NCBI RefSeq assembly: GCF_035989305.1
Contig: NZ_CP108514.1
Coordinates: 9,776,501 to 9,840,500 of the forward strand
DNA: 64,000 nucleotides
Reading direction: 5' to 3'
Source of the DNA: Streptomyces sp. NBC_01233
GTDB taxonomy: Bacteria; Actinomycetota; Actinomycetes; Streptomycetales; Streptomycetaceae
A model generated the notes under the pieces. It ran no database searches and had not been told where the DNA came from. It saw nothing but the letters and a program-made list of their open reading frames with translations. A program made the translations under genes and the position numbers. Shown one piece after another: positions 42,925 through 51,345 of the stretch. The first letter of the stretch is position 1; each line of letters opens with the position of its first letter.

Positions 42925-43551
42925 ATGAGAGTGGTGCGCAGCCGGAGACGGGCGCGCGGGCGGGCCGGACTGGCCGCCCTCGCGGCGTGCGGGATGCTGG
43001 GGCTCACGGCCTGCCAGGGCGGTGACGACGCGGCCCCGGCCGCTTCCGAGGCCGGCCCGACCGGCTCGTCGGCCACGGCCACGCCCTCCGCCGGCTCCTC
43101 CGCCACCGCCGTGACGCCCTCGGCGTCGAAGTCGCCCGCGAAGGCAACGGCGACCGCCGCGACGGCGAAGAAGAGCGCTTCCGCCACCCCCGGGTCCGGT
43201 GCCACCTGCGACCACAAGATGCCGATCGCGCCCGACCTGATCGCCGTCCGCCGGTACACGCCCGAGGGTGCCGCGCACCATCTGATCGTCCATCACGGGA
43301 ACTGGGGCTGCACTCCCGACGGGGACGGGACGTACTTCGAGCCGGTGGGCAAGGAGACCTTCCTCCCTCTCGCGGACGACGCCGGGATCACCGCCACCGC
43401 CCCGGTCGTCGAGGGTTCGGCGCCCAAGAAGATCAGCGTCCAGCAGCTCGTCGACTGGGTGGTCGCCCACCCGGACTCCGGGCTGCCGTTCCGCTACCAC
43501 CTGGGCGCCGACGGGGCGATCGACACCCTCGACGAGGTCTACCTCCCGTAG
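42925..43551 (+). CDS. Secreted lipoprotein, conserved hypothetical
   Basis: 208 residues. Arg-rich n-region, hydrophobic core and a clear lipobox LTAC. Then about 60 residues of Ala/Ser/Thr-rich spacer and a small globular domain (TCDHKMPIAPDLIAVRRY, HHLIVHHGNWGCTPDGDG) with two Cys, which ends with VDWVVAHPDSGLPFRYHLG. No known family. ATG 42925 follows AAAGGGAGA. Confidence 0.8.
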   Translation: MRVVRSRRRARGRAGLAALAACGMLGLTACQGGDDAAPAASEAGPTGSSATATPSAGSSATAVTPSASKSPAKATATAATAKKSASATPGSGATCDHKMPIAPDLIAVRRYTPEGAAHHLIVHHGNWGCTPDGDGTYFEPVGKETFLPLADDAGITATAPVVEGSAPKKISVQQLVDWVVAHPDSGLPFRYHLGADGAIDTLDEVYLP

Positions 43552-43604
43552 GCCGTCCGGCTGCCACCGGACGGGGCGGCCGCCGTGACGGCGGCCGCAC
43601 CGGG

Positions 43605-44423
43605 TCACCAGATGGAGTTGACCCACTCCGGGTGGTCGATGAACGGGTTGCGGTTGTGCTGGTAGGTGTCGAATATGACCTGGTTGCGGCGCTGCTCGAA
43701 GGCGTCCGGCGGGTCCATCTGGTTCCACTGCTTCAGCAGGCTGATCCGGCCGAAGAGCGGCGCGGAGCCGTTGTTGACCTTGTCGTTCATCTCCAGGTCC
43801 GCGAAGCCGTCGCCGCCGTCGTAGCGGACGGCCATGTAGAGCAGCATCCGGGCCACGTCGCCCTTGACCGCGTCCCGCGGCTCGAAGGAGTCGGCGTCGG
43901 TCAGGCTGCCGGGGGCTTCGCTGACGGGGCTGCCGCCGTTGTCGAAGTCCTTGTTGCCCCGGGTGCTGTTGACGGTCACGTCCTCCGGGCGCAGGTGGTG
44001 CAGGTCGGTGCCCGGGCCGGTGGCGGTGCCGAAGTCGCCGTGGCTCTTGGCCCAGACGTGCTCGCGGTTCCAGTCGTTGACGCCGCCGCCGTTCGTCGCC
44101 TTGGACTGGGAGCGGCCCGAGTAGACGAGGATGACGTTGTTGGGGTTCGCCGGGTCCTGGTCGGTGACCTTCAGGGCGTTCCACACACCGTCGTAGGTCA
44201 CCTTGGACTGGTTCTTGATGATGGTGTGCAGGGCGGTCTTGAGCGCGGCCCCGGTCTTGCCCTGGGCGCTCGCGTAGTAGTCCGCGTACGGGTCCACCGC
44301 GGCGGCCGTCGGGTTCTCGGGAGTGGTCGTGCGCTGCTGGCCGGCGGACGCGGCCGCCGGTACGGCGAACAGGGCGGCGGCGGCGAGGGCGGCCGCCCAG
44401 GGGGTCAGGCGCGAGATTCTCAT
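43605..44423 (-). CDS. Secreted endonuclease I (EndA/NucM family)
   Basis: 272 residues, ATG 44423. Signal peptide (LTPWAAALAAAALFAVPAAA, cut after ASA). The nuclease core carries NREHVWAKSHGDFG, with the catalytic His of the beta-beta-alpha-metal motif, DLHHLRPEDVTVNSTRGN and FEPRDAVKGDVARMLLYMA. These enzymes cleave extracellular DNA or RNA with a divalent metal. Length and motif order are normal. Converges with the lipoprotein gene. Confidence 0.93.
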   Translation of the reverse strand: MRISRLTPWAAALAAAALFAVPAAASAGQQRTTTPENPTAAAVDPYADYYASAQGKTGAALKTALHTIIKNQSKVTYDGVWNALKVTDQDPANPNNVILVYSGRSQSKATNGGGVNDWNREHVWAKSHGDFGTATGPGTDLHHLRPEDVTVNSTRGNKDFDNGGSPVSEAPGSLTDADSFEPRDAVKGDVARMLLYMAVRYDGGDGFADLEMNDKVNNGSAPLFGRISLLKQWNQMDPPDAFEQRRNQVIFDTYQHNRNPFIDHPEWVNSIW

Positions 44424-44640
44424 CGGGTGGGGGGTACCTCTCCATACGCACCGTCCCCGCCCGGGGAATTGGCGGAGTGTCAGTGGCAGAGCGAGGGTCA
44501 CATTGTCATGTGCCGAACAGGTGAAAACCACGTGTCGGTAGGGGGGATCTTCGTGTGTGCAGGCTGTCCGCGGCGGGCAGGGTAGGGGTGGCCCCGGGCG
44601 GGGCCGGACCGACCACGACCAGCCCTATCTGGAGCAGCCC

Positions 44641-45207
44641 ATGGCAGTGAAGATCCTCATCGTGACCGGCGACGCGGCCGAGTCGCTGGAGGTCCTGTAC
44701 CCGTACCAGCGCCTGCGCGAGGAGGGGTACGAGGTCCACATCGCGGCGCCGCAGGTGAAGAAGCTGCGGTTCGTGGTCCACGACTTCGAGGAGGGCTTCG
44801 ACACCTACACCGAGAAGCCCGGATACACCTGGCCGGCCGACCTGTCCTTCACGGAGGTGGTCACGGAGGACTACGCGGCCCTGGTGGTGCCGGGCGGCCG
44901 GGCGCCGGAGTACCTGCGCAACGATCCCGAGGTGCGGCGCATCGTGGCGGCCTTCGCCGACTCCGACAAGCCGATCGCCCAGATCTGTCACGGCCCGCTC
45001 ATCACCGCCGCGGCCGGGGGCCTGACCGGCCGTCGCGTGACCGCGTACCCGGCTCTGGAGCTGGACATGAAGGCGGCCGGGGCCGAGTTCGAGGACTCCG
45101 AGACCGTGGTCGACGGCACCCTGGTCTCGGCCCGGGCCTGGCCCGACCACTCACGCTGGATGAGGGAGTTCCTGACCGTACTGCGCAGCAAGGCCCCGGT
45201 GGTCTGA
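44641..45207 (+). CDS. DJ-1/PfpI family protein
   Basis: 188 residues, ATG 44641. Glutamine-amidotransferase-like fold: KILIVTGDAAESLEVLYPYQ with the Glu (E16) used to polarise the nucleophile, DYAALVVPGGRAPEYLR, and the nucleophilic elbow AQICHGPL (Cys116-His117). Family members act as glyoxalases/deglycases, proteases or chaperones against reactive carbonyls; the activity is not predictable. The stop codon lies inside a terminator hairpin. Confidence 0.92.
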   Translation: MAVKILIVTGDAAESLEVLYPYQRLREEGYEVHIAAPQVKKLRFVVHDFEEGFDTYTEKPGYTWPADLSFTEVVTEDYAALVVPGGRAPEYLRNDPEVRRIVAAFADSDKPIAQICHGPLITAAAGGLTGRRVTAYPALELDMKAAGAEFEDSETVVDGTLVSARAWPDHSRWMREFLTVLRSKAPVV

Positions 45208-45218
45208 CCACCGGGGCC
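45192..45218 (+). terminator. Hairpin overlapping the DJ-1 stop codon
   Basis: GGCCCCGGTGGT (45192-45203) pairs perfectly with ACCACCGGGGCC (45207-45218) around CTG. The TGA stop (45205-45207) lies in the loop and first base of the 3' arm, so ribosomes ending translation cover the hairpin. Confidence 0.75.
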
Positions 45219-45252
45219 GGGGGCGGGGCGGGGGAACGGCCCCGCCCCCGGC
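45216..45252. terminator. Second hairpin between two convergent genes
   Basis: GCCGGGGGCGGGGC (45216-45229) pairs with GCCCCGCCCCCGGC (45239-45252), 14 bp with a 9-base loop, immediately before the end of the binding-protein gene on the other strand. It shares bases with the preceding hairpin, so the two are alternative folds. Confidence 0.8.
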
Positions 45253-45257
45253 TGTCG

Positions 45258-46073
45258 TCAGCTGACCGTGGTGATCGCCGGAGCGGGCTCGTACTTGTAG
45301 TTCGGGCCGAAGTTCTTCTTCACGGCCGCCTCCCAGGAGCCGTCCTTGACCATCTTCTTCAGCGCGTCGTTGATCTTGCGCTGGAGCTCCTTGTTGCCCT
45401 TCTTGACGCCGATGCCGTAGTTCTCGTTGCTGAGGCTCTGGCCCGTCAGCTTGAACTTGCCCTCGTTGCCCTTGCGGGCGGCGTACCCGGCCAGGATGGC
45501 GTTGTCCGTGGTCATTGCGTCGACGCGGCTCTCCTGAAGGGCGACGAGGCAGTCCGAGTAGCCGCCGAGCTCCAGCAGGGCCGCCTTGGGGGCGAGGTTC
45601 TTCTTGAGGTTCTCGGCCGAGGTGGAGCCGGTCACCGAGCACATCGTCTTCGTGTTGAGGTCCTCGGCCTTGTTGATGGAGGTGTCGTCGGCACGGGTCA
45701 GCAGGTCCTGGTGCGCGACGAAGTACGGGCCGGCGAAGTCGACCTTCTCCTTGCGCTTCTCGTTGATCGAGTAGCTCGCGACGACGAACTTCACCTCGTT
45801 GTACTGCAGGAGCAGCTCGCGGTCGTTGCTGAGGACCTGCTTGAACTCGATCCGGTCCGGCTTGTAGCCGAGCTCCTTGGCCACGTAGGTGGCGACGTCC
45901 ACGTCGAAGCCGGAGAAGGTGCCGCCGGTCTCCCGCATGCCGATGCCCGGCTGGTCGAACTTGATGCCGATGGAGAGGGTCCCCTGGTCCTCCTCATCGC
46001 CGAAGACACACCCGGAGGCGGTCAGGGCGATGGCGATCACTGCGGCGACCGCACCGGCCTGGGGAACCTTCAT
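45258..46073 (-). CDS. Glutamate/polar amino-acid ABC substrate-binding lipoprotein
   Basis: 271 residues, ATG 46073. Lipobox TASGC near residue 22. SBP_bac_3 domain: LSIGIKFDQPGIGMRE, GTFSGFDVDVATYVAKELG, VDFAGPYFVAHQDLLTR, VDAMTTDNAILAGY. It resembles GluB-type glutamate receptors of actinobacteria. The permease and ATPase genes normally beside it are absent here, so it would work with a system encoded elsewhere or act as an orphan sensor. Confidence 0.9.
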   Translation of the reverse strand: MKVPQAGAVAAVIAIALTASGCVFGDEEDQGTLSIGIKFDQPGIGMRETGGTFSGFDVDVATYVAKELGYKPDRIEFKQVLSNDRELLLQYNEVKFVVASYSINEKRKEKVDFAGPYFVAHQDLLTRADDTSINKAEDLNTKTMCSVTGSTSAENLKKNLAPKAALLELGGYSDCLVALQESRVDAMTTDNAILAGYAARKGNEGKFKLTGQSLSNENYGIGVKKGNKELQRKINDALKKMVKDGSWEAAVKKNFGPNYKYEPAPAITTVS

Positions 46074-46277
46074 GCTGCACTCTTTCCTGGGAAACGCGGG
46101 AGGAGCCACCGGGATCGCCGGGGCGTGTGGAACCGCGGAAACGCGGGTGACGTCGATACGTGTGTACGAGGAAGCTAGGAAGCCCGCGGGCACAGCGTCA
46201 CTAGATTTGAGCGAAACTTGAGGATAACGATCCGGTTCAGTCGCAGATCCTCCGGTTGAACCGGGCCGGAGCGGGAG

Positions 46278-47399
46278 ATGGGGGCGGGCGTGGGAACAGG
46301 GTCCGTACGCGTGGACGGGAATGCGCTGCTACTGGGCGAAGGGGTACAGATCCGGTTTATCCGGACGCTGAGGCTCCCTGAGTCGGGCACCCACGCACTG
46401 CCGCCGGGGCTGGGGGAGTTCCCGCTGCGACGGGTGGAGGACCACCCGGACACGGTGCCGCCCGAGTGGCTGGCGAAGGGCGGCGTGATGCTGCCCGTGT
46501 ACCTGCGCGAAGCGATGTGGCTCAGTTTCGGCGGGACCCGCGAGCCGGCCGCCCTCCAGGTCGGGGTCGGCAAGGTGTGCGCCGTATCCGGCGAGCGCTG
46601 GACGGGAAGCCTGGCGCGCGATCCGCAGAACTACGTGGTGCTGCCCCGGCAGCCGTGGCTGGACGGGATCAACTCCGGGGACGGGACGGTGCGCCAGTTC
46701 GTCGCCGTACCGCTGGGGCTCGGAGCCACGGTCGAGGGGCAGGTCACCGGCGAGGAGACCACCGGCGGCGTCCAGCTCCAGGCGTTCCCGCTCGGGGCGG
46801 CGGCGCTGGCGAGGTGGCGCCAGGCTGAGCGGGCGCGCCTGACGCCGCCGCGGCCGGTCGGCGGCGAAGGGCTCTACGGGGCTCCGCCCGCCCCGGGCTC
46901 CACGGGCTCCATCGGCTTCGCGGGCTACGGCGGCCCGGTGCCCGCGCCGATGATGGCGCAGCCGGGCGCGGTTCCCGGCGCGCCCCGTCCTGTGGGCAGG
47001 ACGCCCGCGGCTCCGGCGATGGGGCTCGGCGTCGGCGGCTCCATGCGCCAGGAGGTCTACCGGGACGAGCGGCCGCTGTCCGACTGGGCCGGGGAGCCGG
47101 CCGGGCGGGTCTTCGTCCACCTCGTGCCGCCGCCCGCGTGGCGCCGTATCACCGGGGAGGACGCCCCGCCCTCGCCGGTCGACCGGGCCGCCTACACCCG
47201 GGCCGGGCTGCCCTGGTTCGACCACTACGACGAGTCCGCCGCCGACCTCGCGCCGGCCGACGCCCTGAGCGGGGTCAAGCCGGTGGGGGAGTGGCTCGGG
47301 GACGACCACACCCCGTGGGAGGAGCCGTCGCCCGGGCAGGTCGAGCCGCTCGGCAACGCCCCGAGGCCGGGCAAACCCGTACAGGACGGCGACTGGTAA
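46278..47399 (+). CDS. Conserved actinobacterial hypothetical protein
   Basis: 373 residues, soluble. The N-terminal 190 residues form a compact region (VQIRFIRTLRLPESG, EWLAKGGVMLPVYLREAMWL, CAVSGERWTGSLARDPQNYV), followed by a Gly/Pro-rich linker and a second charged region (RVFVHLVPPPAWRRITGE, GLPWFDHYD). No catalytic motif recognised. The start is ATG 46278 or GTG 46290, the latter better spaced from GGGGGCGGG. A TerD gene follows 88 bases downstream; this pairing suggests a stress-related role. Confidence 0.8.
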   Translation: MGAGVGTGSVRVDGNALLLGEGVQIRFIRTLRLPESGTHALPPGLGEFPLRRVEDHPDTVPPEWLAKGGVMLPVYLREAMWLSFGGTREPAALQVGVGKVCAVSGERWTGSLARDPQNYVVLPRQPWLDGINSGDGTVRQFVAVPLGLGATVEGQVTGEETTGGVQLQAFPLGAAALARWRQAERARLTPPRPVGGEGLYGAPPAPGSTGSIGFAGYGGPVPAPMMAQPGAVPGAPRPVGRTPAAPAMGLGVGGSMRQEVYRDERPLSDWAGEPAGRVFVHLVPPPAWRRITGEDAPPSPVDRAAYTRAGLPWFDHYDESAADLAPADALSGVKPVGEWLGDDHTPWEEPSPGQVEPLGNAPRPGKPVQDGDW

Positions 47400-47487
47400 C
47401 CGGCCGGGAACGTACGGTCCTTCGGGTCGCGGCGGTGGCCCGTGGGATCATGCAGGGGCAAGTCCTGGTGAACGAAGGGGGAGTTCG

Positions 47488-48033
47488 GTGACTGGTGTAC
47501 GCAAGGGCCTGGCCAAGGTGGAATTCGCGCTGCGGTGGGACCCCAGCCCTGCGGGCACGCCCGCGAACGACCTCGACATAGTCGCCGCGGTCTACGGCGC
47601 CGGGGACCTCCACGGCGCGCCGGCCCAGCTGGTCCACTTCGGCAGCCGGTCCCCCGACGGGACCATCACCCTGAACCGGGACAGCCACACCGGCCAGGGC
47701 TTCGGCTTCGACGAGGTGATGATCTTCGAGCTGGACCGGATGCGGTCCGAGCTGTGCCGGGTGGTGGTCGGCGTGGTCATCCAGGGCGTGGGCGCGGACA
47801 CGGGCGCGGGCCGAGCGAAGACCTTCGCCGACATCGCCGGCACGGGGTTCCGGATCCGCGAGGGGCACACCGACCTCGCCCAGAGCGACTTCGCGTCCGT
47901 GCCCTCCGCCACCGCGGCCACCGTCGCCGAGTTCACCCGCGACGCGTCGGGCGCCTGGTCGTTCGAGGTGCGGCTGCGCGGGTTCGACACCGACCCGGAG
48001 GAGTTCGCCCGGGTCATGGGCGGTGTCCGCTGA
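47488..48033 (+). CDS. TerD family protein
   Basis: 181 residues, GTG 47488. TerD domain: KVEFALRWDPSPAG, NDLDIVAAVYGAGD, VHFGSRSPDGTITLNRDS, GFDEVMIFELDRM. The acidic Ca-binding positions (DLD, D in PDG, DEV) are present. TerD proteins bind calcium and belong to stress and tellurite systems; in Streptomyces several paralogues affect differentiation. It has no signal peptide. Confidence 0.93.
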   Translation: MTGVRKGLAKVEFALRWDPSPAGTPANDLDIVAAVYGAGDLHGAPAQLVHFGSRSPDGTITLNRDSHTGQGFGFDEVMIFELDRMRSELCRVVVGVVIQGVGADTGAGRAKTFADIAGTGFRIREGHTDLAQSDFASVPSATAATVAEFTRDASGAWSFEVRLRGFDTDPEEFARVMGGVR

Positions 48034-48067
48034 ACACGACCGCCGGGGCGGGCGCGGTGCCGCACAG

Positions 48068-48110
48068 ACCGGGCGGCGGCCACTCCTCGTGTGAGTGGCC
48101 GCCGCCCGGT
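48068..48110. terminator. 18-bp perfect hairpin between terD and tetR
   Basis: ACCGGGCGGCGGCCACTC (48068-48085) pairs with GAGTGGCCGCCGCCCGGT (48093-48110) around a 7-base loop, between convergent genes. It is among the strongest terminators in the window. Confidence 0.9.
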
Positions 48111-48190
48111 CCGGGTGGCGCGCTGCCGCCGCCCCCACGAGGCAGCGCGGGCGGGTCGCCGTCAGGTCATCGGGACGGCGGCCCGCCGGT

Positions 48191-48823
48191 TCAGGGGGTC
48201 CGTCCGGCCGGGGGCCGGGCGGGGCGGGAAGGTGTCAGACCCAGGGACGGGAGCATGACCGCGTCGACGAACCGGACCAGGTAGTCGGCGTCCGCGTACC
48301 GTCCTTCCAGCAACGGCCGGATCCGGAGCACGCCCATCAGCTGGGCCGGCAGGAACTCGACGGCCGGATAGTCCGCGGCGATCTCGCCGCGCGCCACGGC
48401 CCGCCGCACCATCACGTCGAACGCGGCGAGCTCGGGCTCGACCAGTGCCTCGCGCAGGGCCGCCTGGAGTTCCTCGTCACTGAGCACGGCGTGTCCGAGG
48501 GCCTGCGTCAGCCGGGTGTCGCGCCCGGAGGTGCCGGCCGCGATCCGGGCCGCCTCGCGCAGGTCACCCGCCAGCGTCCCGGTGTCCACCGCGACGAGGG
48601 TGCCGCGCCGGCCGGCGCGCAGGGCGGCGGCGACGAGCTGGGGCTTGGTCTTCCACTGGCGGTAGAGCGTGGACTTGCCGCAGCTGGCCCGGGCGGCGAC
48701 GCCCTCCATGGTCAGCGCCTCGTAGCCGTGCTCGCGCAGCTGCTCCAGGACGGCGTCGTAGAACTCCTGCTCCCGCTCCGGGGTGATCTTGGAGCGGCGC
48801 GCGGGGGTCGGCGTCGACGTCAT
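48191..48823 (-). CDS. TetR-family repressor
   Basis: 210 residues, ATG 48823. HTH: EHGYEALTMEGVAARASC, then GKSTLYRQWKTKPQLVAAAL; the C-terminal ligand domain (TetR_C_16-like) reads LTQALGHAVLSDEELQAAL and AVEFLPAQLMGVLRIRPLL. The start lies 67 bases from an array of four 16-bp units containing GTATCGATAC palindromes, which is the likely operator for itself and for the divergent PAP2-EamA operon. Ligand unknown. Confidence 0.93.
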   Translation of the reverse strand: MTSTPTPARRSKITPEREQEFYDAVLEQLREHGYEALTMEGVAARASCGKSTLYRQWKTKPQLVAAALRAGRRGTLVAVDTGTLAGDLREAARIAAGTSGRDTRLTQALGHAVLSDEELQAALREALVEPELAAFDVMVRRAVARGEIAADYPAVEFLPAQLMGVLRIRPLLEGRYADADYLVRFVDAVMLPSLGLTPSRPARPPAGRTP

Positions 48824-48889
48824 GGCTGCGGCTCTCCTCGGGGGCTCCTCGGCGGCGGTTCCACTACGGAAGTGTACGGGAACGCGACC

Positions 48890-48953
48890 GTATCGGTACA
48901 CCAGCGTATCGGTACACCAGCGTATCGATACGCCAATGTATCGATACACTGGC
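48890..48953. promoter_or_regulatory. Operator array: four tandem 16-bp units
   Basis: Four contiguous 16-bp units begin at 48890, 48906, 48922 and 48938. Each opens with GTATCGGTAC (units 1-2, near-palindrome) or GTATCGATAC (units 3-4, perfect palindrome), followed by ACCAGC, GCCAAT or ACTGGC. A degenerate fifth copy (GTGTCGCAGT) starts at 48954. The array fills the centre of the tetR-PAP2 divergent promoter, 38 bases before the PAP2 start. Confidence 0.85.
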
Positions 48954-48991
48954 GTGTCGCAGTGCGCGTAAACAGGAAGAGAGACCGGGGG

Positions 48992-49873
48992 ATGACCTCC
49001 CACACCACACCCGCCGTGCCGGAGGCCGGGCCGGCCGGACCGAGAGCCGCGCGCCGTCGCCTCATACGCGAGCTGCTGCTCGTCGCGGGTTTCTTCATCG
49101 TGTACAAGGCCGGCCGGCTGCTCTCGACGGACCGCACCGGGGAGGCCTTCCGCAACGCGGAGCGAATATGGGACGCCGAGAGAACCCTGCGCCTGCCCGG
49201 TGAAGGCGCGGTTCAGCGGCTGCTGCTGCACGGGGACGCCCTCGTGCACACCGCGAACACCTACTACGCGGTCGTTCACTTCCCCGCGACCGCGCTCTTC
49301 CTGATCTGGCTCTACATCCGCCGCCCCGCGCACTACCTGTGGACCCGCCGGGTCCTGGCCGTGCTCACCGGAGCCGCCCTCGTCCTGCACCTCGCCTTCC
49401 CCCTCGCGCCCCCGCGGATGCTCGAAGCCGCGCAGCTCATCGACACCGGGCAGGTCTACGGGCCCACCGTCTACCGGGCCGCGCCGGACGCCGACACCCT
49501 GGCCAACCAGTTCGCCGCGATGCCCTCGCTGCACTTCGGCTGGGCGCTGATGCTCGCGCTCGGCGTGATCGCCGCCACCCGCACCGAGTCCCCGGGCGGG
49601 AAGACCCCCTCCCGGTGGCGCCTGCTGTGGCTGCTGCACCCGCTGCTGACCCTGCTGGTCATAGTCGGCACGGCCAACCACTACTGGCTCGACGCGGTCG
49701 TGGCCGCGGTCCTGCTCGGCGCGGCCCTGCTGCTGGTCCCGAGGCCGCGCGCGAGCGGTCCCGGCAGCGTCCCGGGCGCGGACCCGGACCCGGGCGCCGA
49801 CGCCGATGCGGACGCCGTACGAGGGCTGCCGGACCGGCAGGGTGCCGCGGCCGCCGTGGGGGCCGGGCAGTGA
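48992..49873 (+). CDS. PAP2-superfamily membrane phosphatase
   Basis: 293 residues, ATG 48992 after CCGGGG. Five to six helices; the phosphatase motifs appear as YTGPTVYR-like, AMPSLHFGWALMLALGVI (SxxH) and GTANHYWLDAVVAAVLLG (HxxxD), the PAP2_3 (inositol-phosphorylceramide-synthase-like) subgroup. These enzymes remove or transfer phosphate from lipids such as undecaprenyl pyrophosphate or phosphatidic acid. The gene is coupled to an EamA-like gene by a GTGA overlap and lies under the TetR operator array. Confidence 0.9.
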   Translation: MTSHTTPAVPEAGPAGPRAARRRLIRELLLVAGFFIVYKAGRLLSTDRTGEAFRNAERIWDAERTLRLPGEGAVQRLLLHGDALVHTANTYYAVVHFPATALFLIWLYIRRPAHYLWTRRVLAVLTGAALVLHLAFPLAPPRMLEAAQLIDTGQVYGPTVYRAAPDADTLANQFAAMPSLHFGWALMLALGVIAATRTESPGGKTPSRWRLLWLLHPLLTLLVIVGTANHYWLDAVVAAVLLGAALLLVPRPRASGPGSVPGADPDPGADADADAVRGLPDRQGAAAAVGAGQ

Positions 49874-50763
49874 ACGACACCGTCCTCGCCCTCGCGCTCT
49901 GCCTCGCCTCGGCCTTGGCCTACGCGGCCGGCGCCGTCGCCCAGGAGCGCCTCGCCCGCGCCGCCGTCGCGCGCAGCGCCAAGGCCCTGATGGGCTCCGG
50001 CGCCTGGTGGTGGTCGGCCGGGCTGAACGCGTCCGCCGCGCTCCTGCACGCGGCAGCCCTGCGCTACGGCCCCCTCACCCTGGTGCAGCCGCTCGGCGCG
50101 CTCACCCTGGTCGCCGCCGTCCCGCTGGGCGCGCGCCGGGCCGGACGCCGGGTGGCGGCCACCGAATGGCGGGGGACCCTGGCCACCGTCGCCGGGCTCG
50201 GCCTGCTGCTCCTGCCGGCCTCCGGGCCGGCTCCCGACGACACCCTCACCCTGGCCGAGGCGCTGGCCGTCTCCGGGGCGACGGCCGCGGTGATCCTGGC
50301 GCTGACCGCGTCCAAGGACCCGCGCTCGGGACTGCGGCACGCGACGGCGTCCGGGCTGGCCTCCGCGGCGGCCTCCGCACTGACCCAGACCGTGGCCGTG
50401 GCGGGCGGCCGCGGCGGGGCCCTGCTCAGCGTCCGGGTCGTCGCGGTGGCCCTGCTCGTCGTGTTCTTCGCCGTGGGCGGGATGCTCCTGTCGCAGCGGG
50501 CCTACCGCGGCGGACTCGGCGCCCCGCTCGCCGTGGTGAACCTGGCCAATCCGCTCGCCGCGGCCGCCATCGGCATGGTCCTGCTCGGCGAACGCCTCCA
50601 GGGCGGAGCCCCGGGGATGCTGCTGGCCGCGGCCGGAGCCCTCCTGGCGGCCCGCGGGGTGGTCCTGCTGACCCGGACGCCCTCCGGCGGGGCGGTTCTC
50701 CCGCGGGCGGTGCCCGACGTGGCCCCGGCCGCCGCCGAGCCCGTCGGCCGCGTGGCGGTCTGA
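49870..50763 (+). CDS. DMT-superfamily (EamA/NIPA-like) transporter
   Basis: 297 residues, GTG 49870. Nine to ten helices in two repeats: LALALCLASALAYAAGAVAQE, LTLVQPLGALTLVAAVPLG and, in the second half, GGMLLSQRAYRGGLGAPLAVV and NLANPLAAAAIGMVLLGERL. Such proteins export metabolites or carry cations. It is translated together with the PAP2 gene, suggesting that both act on the cell envelope when TetR is released. Confidence 0.88.
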   Translation: MNDTVLALALCLASALAYAAGAVAQERLARAAVARSAKALMGSGAWWWSAGLNASAALLHAAALRYGPLTLVQPLGALTLVAAVPLGARRAGRRVAATEWRGTLATVAGLGLLLLPASGPAPDDTLTLAEALAVSGATAAVILALTASKDPRSGLRHATASGLASAAASALTQTVAVAGGRGGALLSVRVVAVALLVVFFAVGGMLLSQRAYRGGLGAPLAVVNLANPLAAAAIGMVLLGERLQGGAPGMLLAAAGALLAARGVVLLTRTPSGGAVLPRAVPDVAPAAAEPVGRVAV

Positions 50764-50838
50764 GCCGGAGAGAACCGTTTCGGCAACGGTCGCGTCCTCC
50801 CTGGTGAACGTCCGGGTGCAAAGAACGGCTGGACGGCG

Positions 50839-50902
50839 ACCGAAGCACCGAAGCACCGAACGACCGAACGACCGAACGACCGAACCACCGAACCACCGAA
50901 GC
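50839..50902. repeat. Eight tandem 8-bp repeats (ACCGAAnn) before glsB
   Basis: Eight contiguous 8-bp units: ACCGAAGC twice, ACCGAACG three times, ACCGAACC twice and ACCGAAGC once. They fill the leader of the next gene, ending 13 bases before its ATG. This short simple repeat could vary in copy number. Confidence 0.9.
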
Positions 50903-50915
50903 GGAGTGACTGGGC

Positions 50916-51182
50916 ATGGGGATCGTCAGCTGGATCATCCTGGGACTGCTGGCCGGCGGCATCGCCAAGGTCCTGTTGCCCGGCCGGGACCCCGGCGGCC
51001 TGATCGGCACCACCCTCATCGGCGTCGCCGGCGCGTTCATCGGCGGCTGGCTCTCGGCGAAGGTCCTGGACAAGCCGATCCAGACGGAGTTCTTCGACAT
51101 GGCGACCTGGGGCTCCGCCATCGCGGGCTCGCTCGTCCTGCTCATCGGCTACCGCATCCTGTTCGGCAACTCGCGGGACTGA
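50916..51182 (+). CDS. GlsB/YeaQ/YmgE family membrane protein
   Basis: 88 residues, ATG 50916. Three helices with the family glycine pattern: [53 protein letters not shown]. Members are small stress-induced membrane proteins (transglycosylase-associated in older annotation) without a proven activity. The preceding 64 bases are simple repeats. Confidence 0.93.
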   Translation: MGIVSWIILGLLAGGIAKVLLPGRDPGGLIGTTLIGVAGAFIGGWLSAKVLDKPIQTEFFDMATWGSAIAGSLVLLIGYRILFGNSRD

Positions 51183-51345
51183 CCCGGCTCCGCGGGCCGG
51201 CACCCGCACCACGACCCGTCAGGTTCCGGCCGACGTCCGGGTGCGGGCCGGGCACGGTACCCCTCGCCGCGCCGGACGAAGGCCCCACTACCCTGGCCGG
51301 ACCGCGCGATGTACGAGAACGAGCAGCGAGGAAACCGGTACCGAC

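Noticed and set aside
48890..48953. CRISPR-like repeat array
   Set aside because: The 16-bp units are contiguous with no spacers, lie in a divergent promoter and no cas genes are present.
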